NCBI GenBank assembly: GCA_034696485.1
Contig: JAQIWT010000285.1
Coordinates: 1 to 24,852, forward strand
Direction of reading: 5' to 3'
DNA: 24,852 bases
From: Isohypsibius dastychi
Lineage: Eukaryota > Tardigrada > Eutardigrada > Parachela > Isohypsibiidae
The notes beneath the pieces were generated by a model. It ran no database searches. It was given only the letters and a program-made list of their open reading frames with translations, and had not been told where the DNA came from. A program made the translations under genes and the position numbers. Of the stretch, positions 8,990 to 20,800 are shown in pieces (position 1 is the first letter of the stretch; each line of letters starts with the position of its first letter).

Positions 8990-11660
8990 AAAATTGGGTC
9001 CCAAATCACAGTGTTCCACCCGGTGATTCCGGTGTTCCGCTGTAAGATGATGTTGCAGTGACAGCAAAAACTTCAGAATCAACGGGCTGGAGAAATAAGG
9101 ACACGAATCATCTGAATATACTGTGAGTCATAGTGGCAAAAGCAGATCTCCATCATCCAATTCAGGACGGCATTTCACAAAGAAATGGCTGTTATAAAGA
9201 TGAACACCCATAATTTTATGAACATTGCAAACCCTACCGGAAGTATGCGATTATGGAAAGCAAGTCTATAAGGTACATCATTTTCGATAACGAAACTACG
9301 CGCAAAAAGACGAAAAATGCTCTGCAAAACTGACCTTCAAAGTGCAAATTTGGTACATGGTGATACGACGATTATTGTGATCGCCAAGAAATATGTGCTG
9401 GCGTCTGGTCAGCCAGATGACCTTGTGACTCCAGATTTTGGAATCCGCACATCAGTTCGTGGTATGGGGCAAAGAGAGCAAGCTCCAGACGAGTGGATAC
9501 TGCATACGATACGAGCTCATCGCAGTTGGAACCGCAACATGGCGCACTGAGGCTTCGTGGTCAGACTTTTCGTACTCCTCGTACTTTCGATACTTCATAA
9601 TTTCCGTAGTTTAGAGTTCTTATAGCTCAAACTTCGCGCATTCACAACTACCCGTTGCCAGAACTTTCGGAGTGAAAGATCTAATTAAGGTAGCATACTA
9701 AAGGATTCTTGGTCAAATATTTTTGGCTGTGAACAACCTGTAGTAAATAGTTGAGTTTTTTGAATGATCTACCTCTCTACGAAATGGATAAAAGACTACG
9801 AAAGATGATGAGAGTACAACTACAAAAGGTCATGGCGCGAAATCTCAGACTACGGAACTTCCTGCCTACACGAGCTCAACCAAAAGCCAGAGCTCTTGAT
9901 AACGAAACTAATCGGTAACGAATGCACAGCTCTGCTACAAAAGTCCTCACTAAGAAAAGTGGCCAACGGACGTTATGGCACGCTGTAACATAGTGTGGTA
10001 GGTTTTAAGCAGAAGTCGCTGGTATTCCGTCCAAGCGGCTCAACATACTGTTCTTTCAGCTTACTCGCTTCCTTTTGGGAATGACGCATGTTACAAATGA
10101 AGAGATTTGTGGACGTTTGTTGATGCCATAGCCATACCGGTATTTCCGGTCAGTTTGTTCAACAAAGCGGGGCATAGCGGGACGATTAGCGGCAAAGCGG
10201 AGGTTCAAGTGAGCGCTACGGAGGCGGAGCGAAAACTCGTTTTGCCGTTTTAAATTAGCAATTTAGATTTTCAAGTTTTCCAGCCGTTTTGCAGTTGCAG
10301 TGAGTGCTTTGGGCTCAGTTCATGTTCCACTTTGATAAAGTAAACTCGAAAGCACGTTGATAGCATATGTGTGTTGCTCAGCCAGTTTTGCTTTCATGCT
10401 GCTCTTGAAGGATTCCAGTGAGATGCTGCGAAATTCTGGAATATCCACTTTTCAACTCGGCGGTCATTTTCCCTCCTATCCTCATCATTCCGGGTTGTTG
10501 TTGAATTTCATTTAAATCATCACCAAAGAAACCTCCCAAAATAACCTGGATTATCCATCAGAACCCGAATGCATGCAGCAAGATCGGTGAGTGAATCCCA
10601 GCACAGGTTTGTGAAAGAGATCTCTGTTCTCTCTGCCTGTTATCCCCCTTGAACCACAGGGAAACATGCTTATCCACGCTGTTTAAAAGGATTGTTTTCG
10701 TTTTTAAGGATCTCTTGAGGTTTGATGGACAGAATTCGCCCTGCAGCTTCATTACTCAACTCATTATTGAAAGTAAATTGAGCAATCATTCAGTCATCGA
10801 AAATTGTTAGAGTTTCATCGCTTGCGCGAAAACTAAATCGTCGGAGAATTTTTGCGACATCTTCCAGATTTCGACCAGAGTTTTTGCTCCAGAATCGTCA
10901 GGATCAACAATGCATTGTCAGAGAGTGTCAAGAATTCATTTTATTGGCATGTTTTCTTTTGAGCTTCCATATATTTGAGGTGTCCAGTCAGCGTTATCGT
11001 TCAATGCGGTATTTTTCACAGCTTTATTTTGTCTGGCCTCACTTTTATTTATTATCACCGATTTATCGCTTCTGCAAACCGTATCATGTCGACTTTCTCA
11101 TGTTGACTCGTTCTCTTCAAGCCGGTCTGGTCAGTTGAGTAACGGAAGCTTGCTTATCGCGGAAATTTATTTTATAGCTTATTCAGCTGATTCCTTATAA
11201 ATGCGATTAATCTAATCAATGTTTTGTCTGCAAGTTAAACTCGAACTTGTCAGGAAATGTTCGATCAATTATAATTATGAAGAGGTGGTGTAATTCTTTT
11301 CGTTCGGGTAAATTAATTCGTCTTTTGACTTTTTTTGTTGACGACGCTTTTCGATGTGCGATTTCGTTCACCGCTGATATTTTCAATTTTAATTCGGCGG
11401 ATTTTTAATTTTTCAAGACTTTCTAAAATACTCAGGACAAGATCGTTAGAATATTTTTGGAATATTACGACGTAGCAGCTTCGGCGTCGAATGACTGCTT
11501 TACAAATTAATTTTAAATAAGGTCAGAGCTCGCGAAATTGCAAGTGGTGTTTGAGAGTTATGAATGACAAAAACACAGCTCAGACAGATATGGTTTATCA
11601 TAAAAAACGTGCCGGTCTCTTTCATCCTTCCTATCAACAATAATGTTTCATCTCAGTTCA

Positions 11661-11700
11661 AGTGTGATCCTTGAAATGAAAGTGTGATCCTTGAAATGAA
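11661..11700 (+). repeat. Exact 20-bp tandem duplication upstream of MICAL
   Basis: AGTGTGATCCTTGAAATGAA occurs twice back to back with no mismatch, about 110-150 bp upstream of the MICAL start codon. Perfect identity points to a recent duplication. It falls in the likely promoter or 5'UTR region. Confidence 0.85.
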
Positions 11701-11807
11701 AGTCATCGCAATGTGTCATATTTGTCTGACCGGATTAGGAAAAGTTGAATCAACTTTGTCTCAGCTTGACTTTCATTTTCTCCTTTCATTTCCAGAGCTG
11801 AAACAAC

Positions 11808-14800
11808 ATGGCGCTGCGATTACATTCCGGCGGAACACCGACCATCCATCTGGCTGGACTTCCGGTGGCGTCCTCCTCGGTTTTGTCATCAGAAGATCAA
11901 GCTAGAGCGGAAGAGCTCTTTGAGGCGTTCTGTTCGGCGAACTCGCTGAAGAATATCAGCAGTTTATTCCAGAAATTCTGCGAATGTATCAAATTGCGAC
12001 CAAATGACTACCGAACTTTCTATAACCGACTCAGGGAACGGATGGCGTTTTCGTGGAAATGGAAAAGCTTTCAGGGGAAGATGGATAAACGCGCATCGCA
12101 GAAGGAATATGGACAGGGAAAACCGTGCTCCGGAAATAAGGTGAGTAATTTCGTTAACAACTTCGCCGTGTTCGGTGTTTGTATATTAGAAATTTGTCTG
12201 AAACAATAATGGCCTTGACTTGATTCGGTTTGTTGGGACTTGATCATGAGCGCTGAGAACCCATTGGATTTTGCTCACTTGGCTTTGCCGTCGAATTTTT
12301 GGAGAGTCAGGAATTAATTTAGAAATTACTCGGGTTATTGCATTCTTCGTTCCCATTCGTTGAAACTTGGATCAGTTGGATTAATAGCTTAATTAGTCGC
12401 AATTGCACTTTCATCGAGTTTTCAGCTTTTTTTTGGCCGTGTTTCATTTTTCAGTTATTTGTTACAACGTGAATAGAGTTCACAAACCTACCTTGTATTT
12501 TTGGAATAATTTGATTTTCAAATCTGAGGTGGCTGAGCAAATTATGAGGATCTCTGAAGAAACCAATTCATAAATTCATGAATTGAATTTGTGACTTCCG
12601 AGCTTGTTTCACGGAAGATGTATTTCAAAATTCTCTTGAATAAAGTTTGTGAAGCTCAAAGTGTGAACAAATCCAAAATTGGGTCTCTTTAGAATCAGCA
12701 ACATATCTGAATCAATAGTTAAATACTGTGGTATGCTTTATATTTCTTATTTGACAGTCGAATATTATTTCCGTTTAAGTATCTTTGGAAATGAAGAGCT
12801 TTTGCTTTATAGTCAATTACAATCGTTCATTTCTATCTAGCTGACTTTGTATAACGTTTCAGTTGATAGATTCAGCTGTTTGTTTCTTCAGATTCTGATT
12901 GTCGGAGCTGGGCCTTGTGGACTTCGTACGGCGATCGAGGCGGCATTGTTGGGCGCCAAAGTTGTGGTTTTGGAGAAGCGTGACCGATTCTCGCGCAATA
13001 ATGTTCTCCATTTATGGCCGTTTGTCATCACCGATCTTCGCAATTTGGGAGCCAAGAAGTTTTATCCGAAATTCTGCGGCGGAAGTGTCGATCACGTTAG
13101 TAAGTTATTTGTGTCTAAACGGTGGAAATCTGATCGCGTTTCTGGGTCAATGTGAGATTGTGAGTAATGAATGGAGTTTATTGATTTATTAGCTGCTCAT
13201 TTATTGAGTCAGCATGACGTTTCCGGTCAGTAATCTGGTCCATGAATCGTTCTTTGGTCGTTTGATCCGAGACATTTTTATATCGCCGTAATAAAAGTCG
13301 TAAATTGATTAATTAGTCTATTGCTGAAAGCATTTGATAATTAACTGTCCTTGATGGAATCTGATTCAGATGGTTGGCATTGAATTCGTACTTCACTTTA
13401 ATGATTTCGCGGCTTATTATAGAAAAATTGTTCCATACAAACCGACGTTTGTCTAAATTGCGTTGGTGGATTCTGCCTTTCGATTCATTGATAAAACAGT
13501 GTTTGGGAATCGTCGTGAAATCCGATTTAAACAGAATTTTTTGTTTTTATAAGGGCATGGCTCATATTTTCATGCAAATTTTGAATATTGCTCTAAATTT
13601 GAAATTGTAAACAATGTCCTTCATTTTCTTCTGTTCCATTTTTCAAAAAAACATTACTTACTGTAGCATAATGTTTTATATCGCTTATCTTTATTGCAAA
13701 ATTTTAATGACATAATTGTACTGCTGGACTTCCGGTCGCAGTTTTCTGTTTGTTGCTTTGCATGCAGACTCATATTTTCTCAGGTATTCGCATCCTGCAG
13801 TGCATTTTGCTCAAAGTGGCGTTGTTGTTGGGCGTGGAAGTTCATTATGGTGTAAGTTTCCTGAATTACATTGAACCCTCACCGGATTCCTCGCAACATT
13901 TCCTTGGATGGCGGGCTAATTTACTGCCAGCTGACCACGAGCTTTCCAACTATGAGTTCGACGTGCTTGTTGGTGCCGATGGCCGACGTAGCAACATTGA
14001 AGTAAGAAAAATCACTGGAAAAACGAAACGGACTGACAAATTATTTCCAACTCACTATTTATGGAGTTTATTGAAATTTAATTCAGTACATTTCTCGTTG
14101 TTTTTTCCAGGGGTTTCAGCGAAAAGTTTTCCGAGGGAAACTGGCGATCGCCATAACTGCGAACTTCATCAATCGAAACACTATTGCTGAGCAGGGCGTA
14201 CCGGAAATCAGCGGAGTTGCTCGTATTTACAACCAACAGTTCTTCCAGGGATTGTTTGAATCAGCTGGAATTGATCTGGAAAATATTGTGTACTACAAGG
14301 ACGCCACGCATTATTTCGTGATGACTGCCAAAAAAACTAGTCTTCTTTCCAAAAATGTGCTCAAAAAGGTTGGTTAGCATTTGCGTTTTTCATATTGTCA
14401 TTTTTTGTCAAGTTGAAATTATTTGAGAATTTTTTTCACCCATTCTAATATTTTTCATTTAATGTGTTGTTTTTTGTTTTGTTTGCAGGATTTTTCTGAT
14501 TCCGATAGTCTGTTGGACCGGTCGAATATCGACCGCAATAATCTTGCTCAATACGCTCTGGAAGCCGCTCAGTTCTCAACGAATAATTTGCTGACAAATC
14601 TGGAGTTCGCCATTGATTTACATGGGGATCCGGATGTGTCAGTTTTTGATTTCACAAATATGTATGCTGCGGATAATGCGTCAAGAATCATTGAGAAACG
14701 CGGCCACCGACTCCTCATCTCCCTCGTCGGAGACAGCCTCATTGAGGTAACTGGAAGATAAAGTGTAGAATCTTAAAATCACGTTAGAGTTAGTACGAGA

Positions 14801-17800
14801 GTTAGTTAGTTTAAAAAAATTCGGAATTTCAAAATCTTGATTATTGGGTTTTCACCTGTTGCTTTTTTTGCAGCCGTTTTGGCCGTTAGGAACCGGCTGT
14901 GCTCATGGATTCCTGGGGGTGTTCGACACGGCCTGGATGATTCGACATTGGGGTCTTGGTCATCGAAGTCCATTACAAATGGTCGCTGAACGTGAAGCGC
15001 TATATCGAATTCTTCCCAGCACCAAATCGGAATCACTTTGTAAAAACGCGACGCTTTATTCCATCGATCCTGTCTCCAGATATCCACATGTTGATTACAC
15101 GAAAGCTAAAGTTGGGAATGTGAGGCATTTATTGGATAGCGATTCGGATCACGTTGATTTCACGGAGTTGACGTATTCGAAACGCACGGCAACGACCGGA
15201 AGTACTCCGAAACGAATGCGAAAAGATACCATTTCGGAGGATATTTTGTTGGAATGGGTGCGAGAGCAGTTGATAAGTTATGATTTGAAGATCAATACGC
15301 TTTTCGGATGCCTGCGGAAATCGCTGCCGTTGGCTGCGCTGATCAATCGCTTCCGCCCGGAACTAGTGTGAGTCTAGTTTAAATTTAATTGCAGTTTCTA
15401 ATAGATCGGATAATTTATTCTGATTTGGTCCGAAAATTTGACCGAATTGCACAATCAGTTGTTTTGATTTCGGTGTGAATTTCACGTTTCTCTACAGTTG
15501 GACTTGTGACATGTTTTCGTGCGTTTCGTGAAGATTTTCATTTGCATCTTTGATTAAACGCTGAATGTTTCTGATTTCGCTGAGCTTTTTTTATGTTGTT
15601 GAAAATTGTTTGGTTTTTTTCGGCGAATGGCTTGATTTAAGTCGCGGTTTTTTTACTCCGGTTTAGAAAAATTCATTTTTTTGTTCAACAGTTTTACCTG
15701 TTTTTTAGAGACTACCAAGCTCTTCAGGATGGGGATGAAAAGAAAAACTGGCAGTTGGTGAGTACTGCAGATGTTTGTTTCAGTGTGATTTTAATCCGTT
15801 TCCGGTCGAAATTCTCACGCAAATCCGCGTTGTGCCCTTTTTTTGCTGGATACAGGACCTTCCATACACCTATATTAACAGAAAAGTTTGCAGGGAGTTC
15901 TGAGGTTATCTAGTTATTCATTGAGATACAAGTTGTTCAGAACAGTGTGTTCAAGGGCTTTCAAGTAATTTTATCATACAATAACTTTAACTGCCACTTT
16001 AGAGGGCCGCTTGAAATTGAAAAACTGACTAGATTTGAATAGCTATGAATAATCACGCGAAAATTAATATCTTATTCTGTTCTGATATTTTGACGAAAAT
16101 TTATATCCGATGTTCTATGGCCCTGTTTTTTCAGACTGCTCCCTTTTGATGATAAATTGATAATGTCCAAAGAAATTGCGCACAACCCCGATTTGCTGGT
16201 CGCGATGCCGGTGCGGTATTTTTTTTGAAGTGCTGATCTGGTTAATTATTTAGATTTTAATCGTATTATCTTCGGTACACCGACTTCTGAAAACGGGTCG
16301 AATGAATTGCGTGCGTAGTGTATGTGTGTCTTTTTGTTTTTTAGGTTATGCGAGTTCTTGACCAACAGCTGGGAATTACTCTGCCGTTCACGGTCGAACA
16401 AATTCTTGAAAGTCCGGAAAATATTGGCACCGAAGCCGTTCTTGGTCTGGTTGGACAACTTTACGAATTGTTCCGACGAGAAAAACCTGGTCGTAAGTGG
16501 ATCTTAGTTCACTTCTTGTACATACTGGTATACAAGATGAGTGTTGAGTCACTCTCGCAGATATCTGACATTGAAAAAAACCAAGCTCGAAATTTAGAGC
16601 CTACCTAAAAAACTGGGCTCAGATATCATCTTTACATATTTAGTTATACCTTGGTTCAACGGATTTTATTGTTTTATTTTTGTCATCTGCTAGATCGTTT
16701 GTGGCTCAGTTAGTTAATGTTAGCCAGTCGAAATGACTATTGTTTCCGGCTGTTCATCCCAAAACTGAACTCGTGGTGTTCGATAAATTTTCGAAACAAA
16801 AATCAAATATGAATTCTGAGAAGCTTTTTGTTCTGCGCATGTAATGCGATTTTATAATCATTTCTGCTTGTAGAATTTGTTGCGCAAATGTCGATGGACA
16901 CCTCACCGCTTGAGAATATCCACATGAAAGAACATCGTCATCGGACGAATTTCGCCAAACCGGCATCACCAAGTGAATCTTCCAGGAAGAGGGTGAGCGA
17001 ATCCGTGCAGAAATTTCTGAAGGTGTCATGTTTGCTTTGTTGATTTATATTTATATTCTCGAAGATTCTCAAGTGCTGCTTGAAAAAAATGTGAATGTCC
17101 GAACCGCTGACTTGTATGTTGATTTCACTATTCTGTCCCGGCCTCCTTTCCTGTTCTGATTTCTTTTCGCTGTGTTCTTTCACTCCAGATTTCGTTCTTT
17201 GTGTTTCCTTGTTCTTTCTGACTTTTCGATCTTTGCATTCTGCACTGTGCTTTCTGCTTACGCATGTTGCTTGGTTTTGAAGAGTCATACATTGTGAAAT
17301 CTGGGTGAGCGGATCGATGGTATACTGTGCGATTCACTTGGGGTACAACACAGAGGTTTATTTTCTAGATCCTTCTGAACCGCATCTCCTCAGAACGCTT
17401 TCTTCCGGTAGTTTACTCAATAATCCGTAAGACCAACCTGGTTTTCGATGGTTGAAAAACGGAAACCACGTTTCCTTACTTTGCCTGGTGGTAGTATTCA
17501 GAAGTGGGGACTTCCCGCCAAAGTGAAGAACTTCTGTTTGAGGCAAATTTTTGGTTTACGGTCATCTCAGTTGTCATCTTATGAAAGTACTTTATTTTAC
17601 ATACTGTAGTTTTACAAAATAATTTTCATGTGAAGTTCAAAAGCATTGCATTTGTCCATCTTAGTAGCGTACTCTCCTCCGTAATGTAGGACAACATGAT
17701 TTCTCGTTGCTGTAGTTCGTTGGTTCGTCACTCTGGCTGATTTCGTGGTTCTGACTGGCGGGCCACACAGGGCGGCCATAAACTTGCCGTTGTTGTGGCG

Positions 17801-20800
17801 TTCTCGTTATCCTCCTCACAAGTTTTGGAATTCACTAACATTTCTCTCTGCCTTCACGCTTGAGATTGAGAAGTGCTGCTGTGAAAGGTGCTTATTTCTC
17901 ATGTTACAGTTATTCTGCATTGAGGAACTTCCTTTATTCGAAATAGAAAAGTTTCATAAAATATGAGACTCGACACTGTTCCTTCAACGTATAATGTCCT
18001 CTATCGAGCTCAATGTTGAGCAAACCCTGAGAACCTGACCACTTTCTCGCCTTGACTGTCTCATCGCACAAATTTAACTAATCGACCCATAATGTCCAAT
18101 GAGGCTAGTAGATTGTAGATTGTGTAGAGTGTAGATTGGTGTGGAATCAGGACCTGCGAAGTCTTGGATTTACAGCGCAGTTTCTCAGTGTGTTGCAACA
18201 GTTGCCTGTGCGTCCATCGTTTTCAATTGAGTTCATTGCCCACCTCTTGGTTCTGTGCAGCCGATAATTTTCTGGCTGAATACCTTACCCTCATTTTTGA
18301 TGTTTTTCGTAGCATAATCTTCACACTGAAACCACGAAACGCCGACGTCCGTCCAACAAACGTCGTGAAAGCATCCAGAACTATCAAACGAACATCAACA
18401 TGGGCGAAAAGATCCGGTTTCTGGAGAATGCATTCAAGTCTACTCCGGCAGCCAATGCGGCCGGTTTGGCGAATCGGGAGAATGGAAATGAACACTACAC
18501 TAACGAGCAAATAGACCAAGTGCGCCAGGAACTGAGGTTGAATGGAATGGCTAGTTTGCACGACAAGTTTCCGGCTAATTTGATCAAAATCGCTGTTTTC
18601 CAAGACAAAAAACAGTGAGTCCGTTTTTGTGCTGGAATTGAATTCATGAAAGAATTCCGCTGTATTTTATAAATAGTTATTTATTTATTTATTTATTTCC
18701 AAGTCATGTCAGCGGTAGTTGCGAATTTTTCTTTTTGAGCCATGTGAATTTTCTGATCTTTCCGAGTTCGTATTTGACTTTATGACTGACTTACTTTCCA
18801 ATTCAGGGACATGTTGGCTCGCTTATCCGAAGACCCTGCCATTGATCCAAAATTTGCTCAAGTCGACGAAAAGATGAAGCAGTACGGTTTGCAGCTACGG
18901 GAAGGCAATATGAAGGGAATTCAAAATGTGGCAGAACTCGCCGAAGATTATACTTCTATCTGTCGAGTTGGAACGGAAACTCCACATTCTCCCCCACCAA
19001 ATTCTGCGCGACCTCCAATGGTGTTGAACACGACACCTCCGCACCAGCAATGTTATTTCTGTGGGAAACAAGTTTATTTGGCTGAACGGAAAAGCGTGGA
19101 GGGATTGTTTTTTCATCGAGTTTGTTTCAAGTGCCATCATTGCAACAAGGTCAGCTCCAGACCAGATCCCATCTAGAAATTAAAAAAAAATATTATAAAA
19201 TCATTTAGAATTTAAAATCTGAATTACTGTATTCAAAAAGAAATTTTAAAATAAATATTCTCAGTTTAATCGACTATTTCAGTTTTCATGTTAATTCCTG
19301 CTGATGACATTTGAATATATTGTTCATGTTGGATTTCGTTTTTGAAGACGCGAATTAAAGGCTTTTGAGTGACCAGAATAATTCTTCAAAATAATTTCTC
19401 AAATTATTTTTTCTTGTTTGCTGGTTTAGGTGTTGCAGCTGAACGGAGACTACACGTTTGATCGCTATGATCCATCAGGTGGGAAATTCTACTGTTTGGC
19501 GCATTTCAAATTCCGGAAACACGATATTGCACTGATGACGTCGCCGCACCGAGAAACTCCACCGAAAACACCGATTGGAAGTTCGGTGTTTTCTTTCAAC
19601 AGATATCCAAGTCGGGAGGACATTCTCCGGTCTCCGTCACCGTTGACCGCTTCCCCACGCCATTTGGTAATAAATTCAGTAGATCGCAAATTAGAATACA
19701 ATAGAAACTCGGGCTTGGAAAAAGTAACTGGATAGTTTAAGGTAATGATCGGAAGTTGGTTTGATGAGCGTCGGTAATGTCGGCATTCAGCGCTGGCAAA
19801 TTATGACCGCTTTTCTATGTCCTTGTTCCACTTCACCGGTGAAAATGTCGTATGGGCTCGAGATGATTAATTTGAATTTTTGAATGCTCGCAAAGAAACA
19901 CTTTAAATTTGTTCTTCCCGTGTATGAGTCAAGGTTTTTGTGTAATGCTGGTCCGAAAACAACAGCCTGCTTTCCGGCTTCTGCCATCTTCGAACAGTGG
20001 TTTTTCAACTGTTTGATTCCCGAGGGATATTCCGGCTAATTTTCGTCGAAAAAAGAAAATCATTTAGTTGATAAACTGCCAGGTGTTCCAATAGACATTC
20101 GAGATCTTTAATATCTGTTTGTGCGGGCTTGGTTTGGTCTCATGTATCACGTCCACGGATAAATCAGGAGCATATAATGCGATTTACATTGAAAAACATC
20201 GCAAATTATGAACTCCAATACGGAATAAGGAACTACCCGTTTTTCGGAAGAGATTCATAGTCGGGAATGGTATTTGATTTTAATAACAACATTTTATGAA
20301 TCGTTATCAATACCGTACTGTTGTTCGTGATTTTTGGTAATATTTCATCTGCATGATAATTTGTGTACAATCATCCTAGCTCACAAAGATTAAAATATTA
20401 CAATCGCGATATTTCATCAGTATTTTCTGTTTGATTTCATTTGACGATACTTTTGTGGTTTTTAACGTTCTTTTTTCTAATCAGGAAGAGGAAGATGACG
20501 ATAGCAACCGCAAAGTTCTCGATGACGAACTTGTTCTAACTCACAATTTTGGAGGAGCTACAAAGGCCGGTGTTATTGACGATATAAGTACGACTGATTC
20601 CGAGTCTGAATCGGTTGAAGAACTAGTCAACCACGACAGTTTTGACGACCCGGAAATCGCTGTGGAAAACTGGAGACTTCGCCGATTATCCCTCGAATCC
20701 AAAGATTTGGTACCGATGCGTCGTCGTTCGGATAGTTTTGGTATGTGAACTTTTTAGCGTCGAAAAAAGTAGCTTGATGAAGAATGATGGGAATATTTTT

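Larger units (their letters stand above)
8317..11807. other. Long intergenic region upstream of both the GPCR and MICAL
   Basis: About 3.5 kb with no exon I can support on either strand. Frames at 8621-8869, 9317-9550, 10558-10752 and 10884-11138 show no motif, no splice partners and no family resemblance. The part at 10150-10240 is relatively GC-rich, with AGCGG-type short repeats. From about 10780 the sequence becomes AT-rich. GPCR and MICAL are divergent, so both promoters and possibly non-coding first exons should lie here. TTTCATTTCCAG at 11786-11797, 10 bases before the MICAL start codon, is a good acceptor for a 5'UTR intron or a spliced leader. Confidence 0.45.

Noticed and set aside
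9317-9550. 77-residue plus-strand open frame
   Set aside because: No recognisable motif, no splice partners and no evidence beyond being open.
14143-14152. GGCGATCGCC inside MICAL exon 4 as another member of the palindrome array
   Set aside because: It encodes the conserved LAIAI segment of the monooxygenase domain, so chance from codon choice is sufficient.
16135-16210. Exon-like piece after TTTTTTCAG, reading [21 protein letters not shown], inside a MICAL intron
   Set aside because: It needs phase 2 at its start, but exon 7 ends in phase 0 and would hit a stop; exon 7 joins exon 8 directly ([15 protein letters not shown]) with the CH fold intact.
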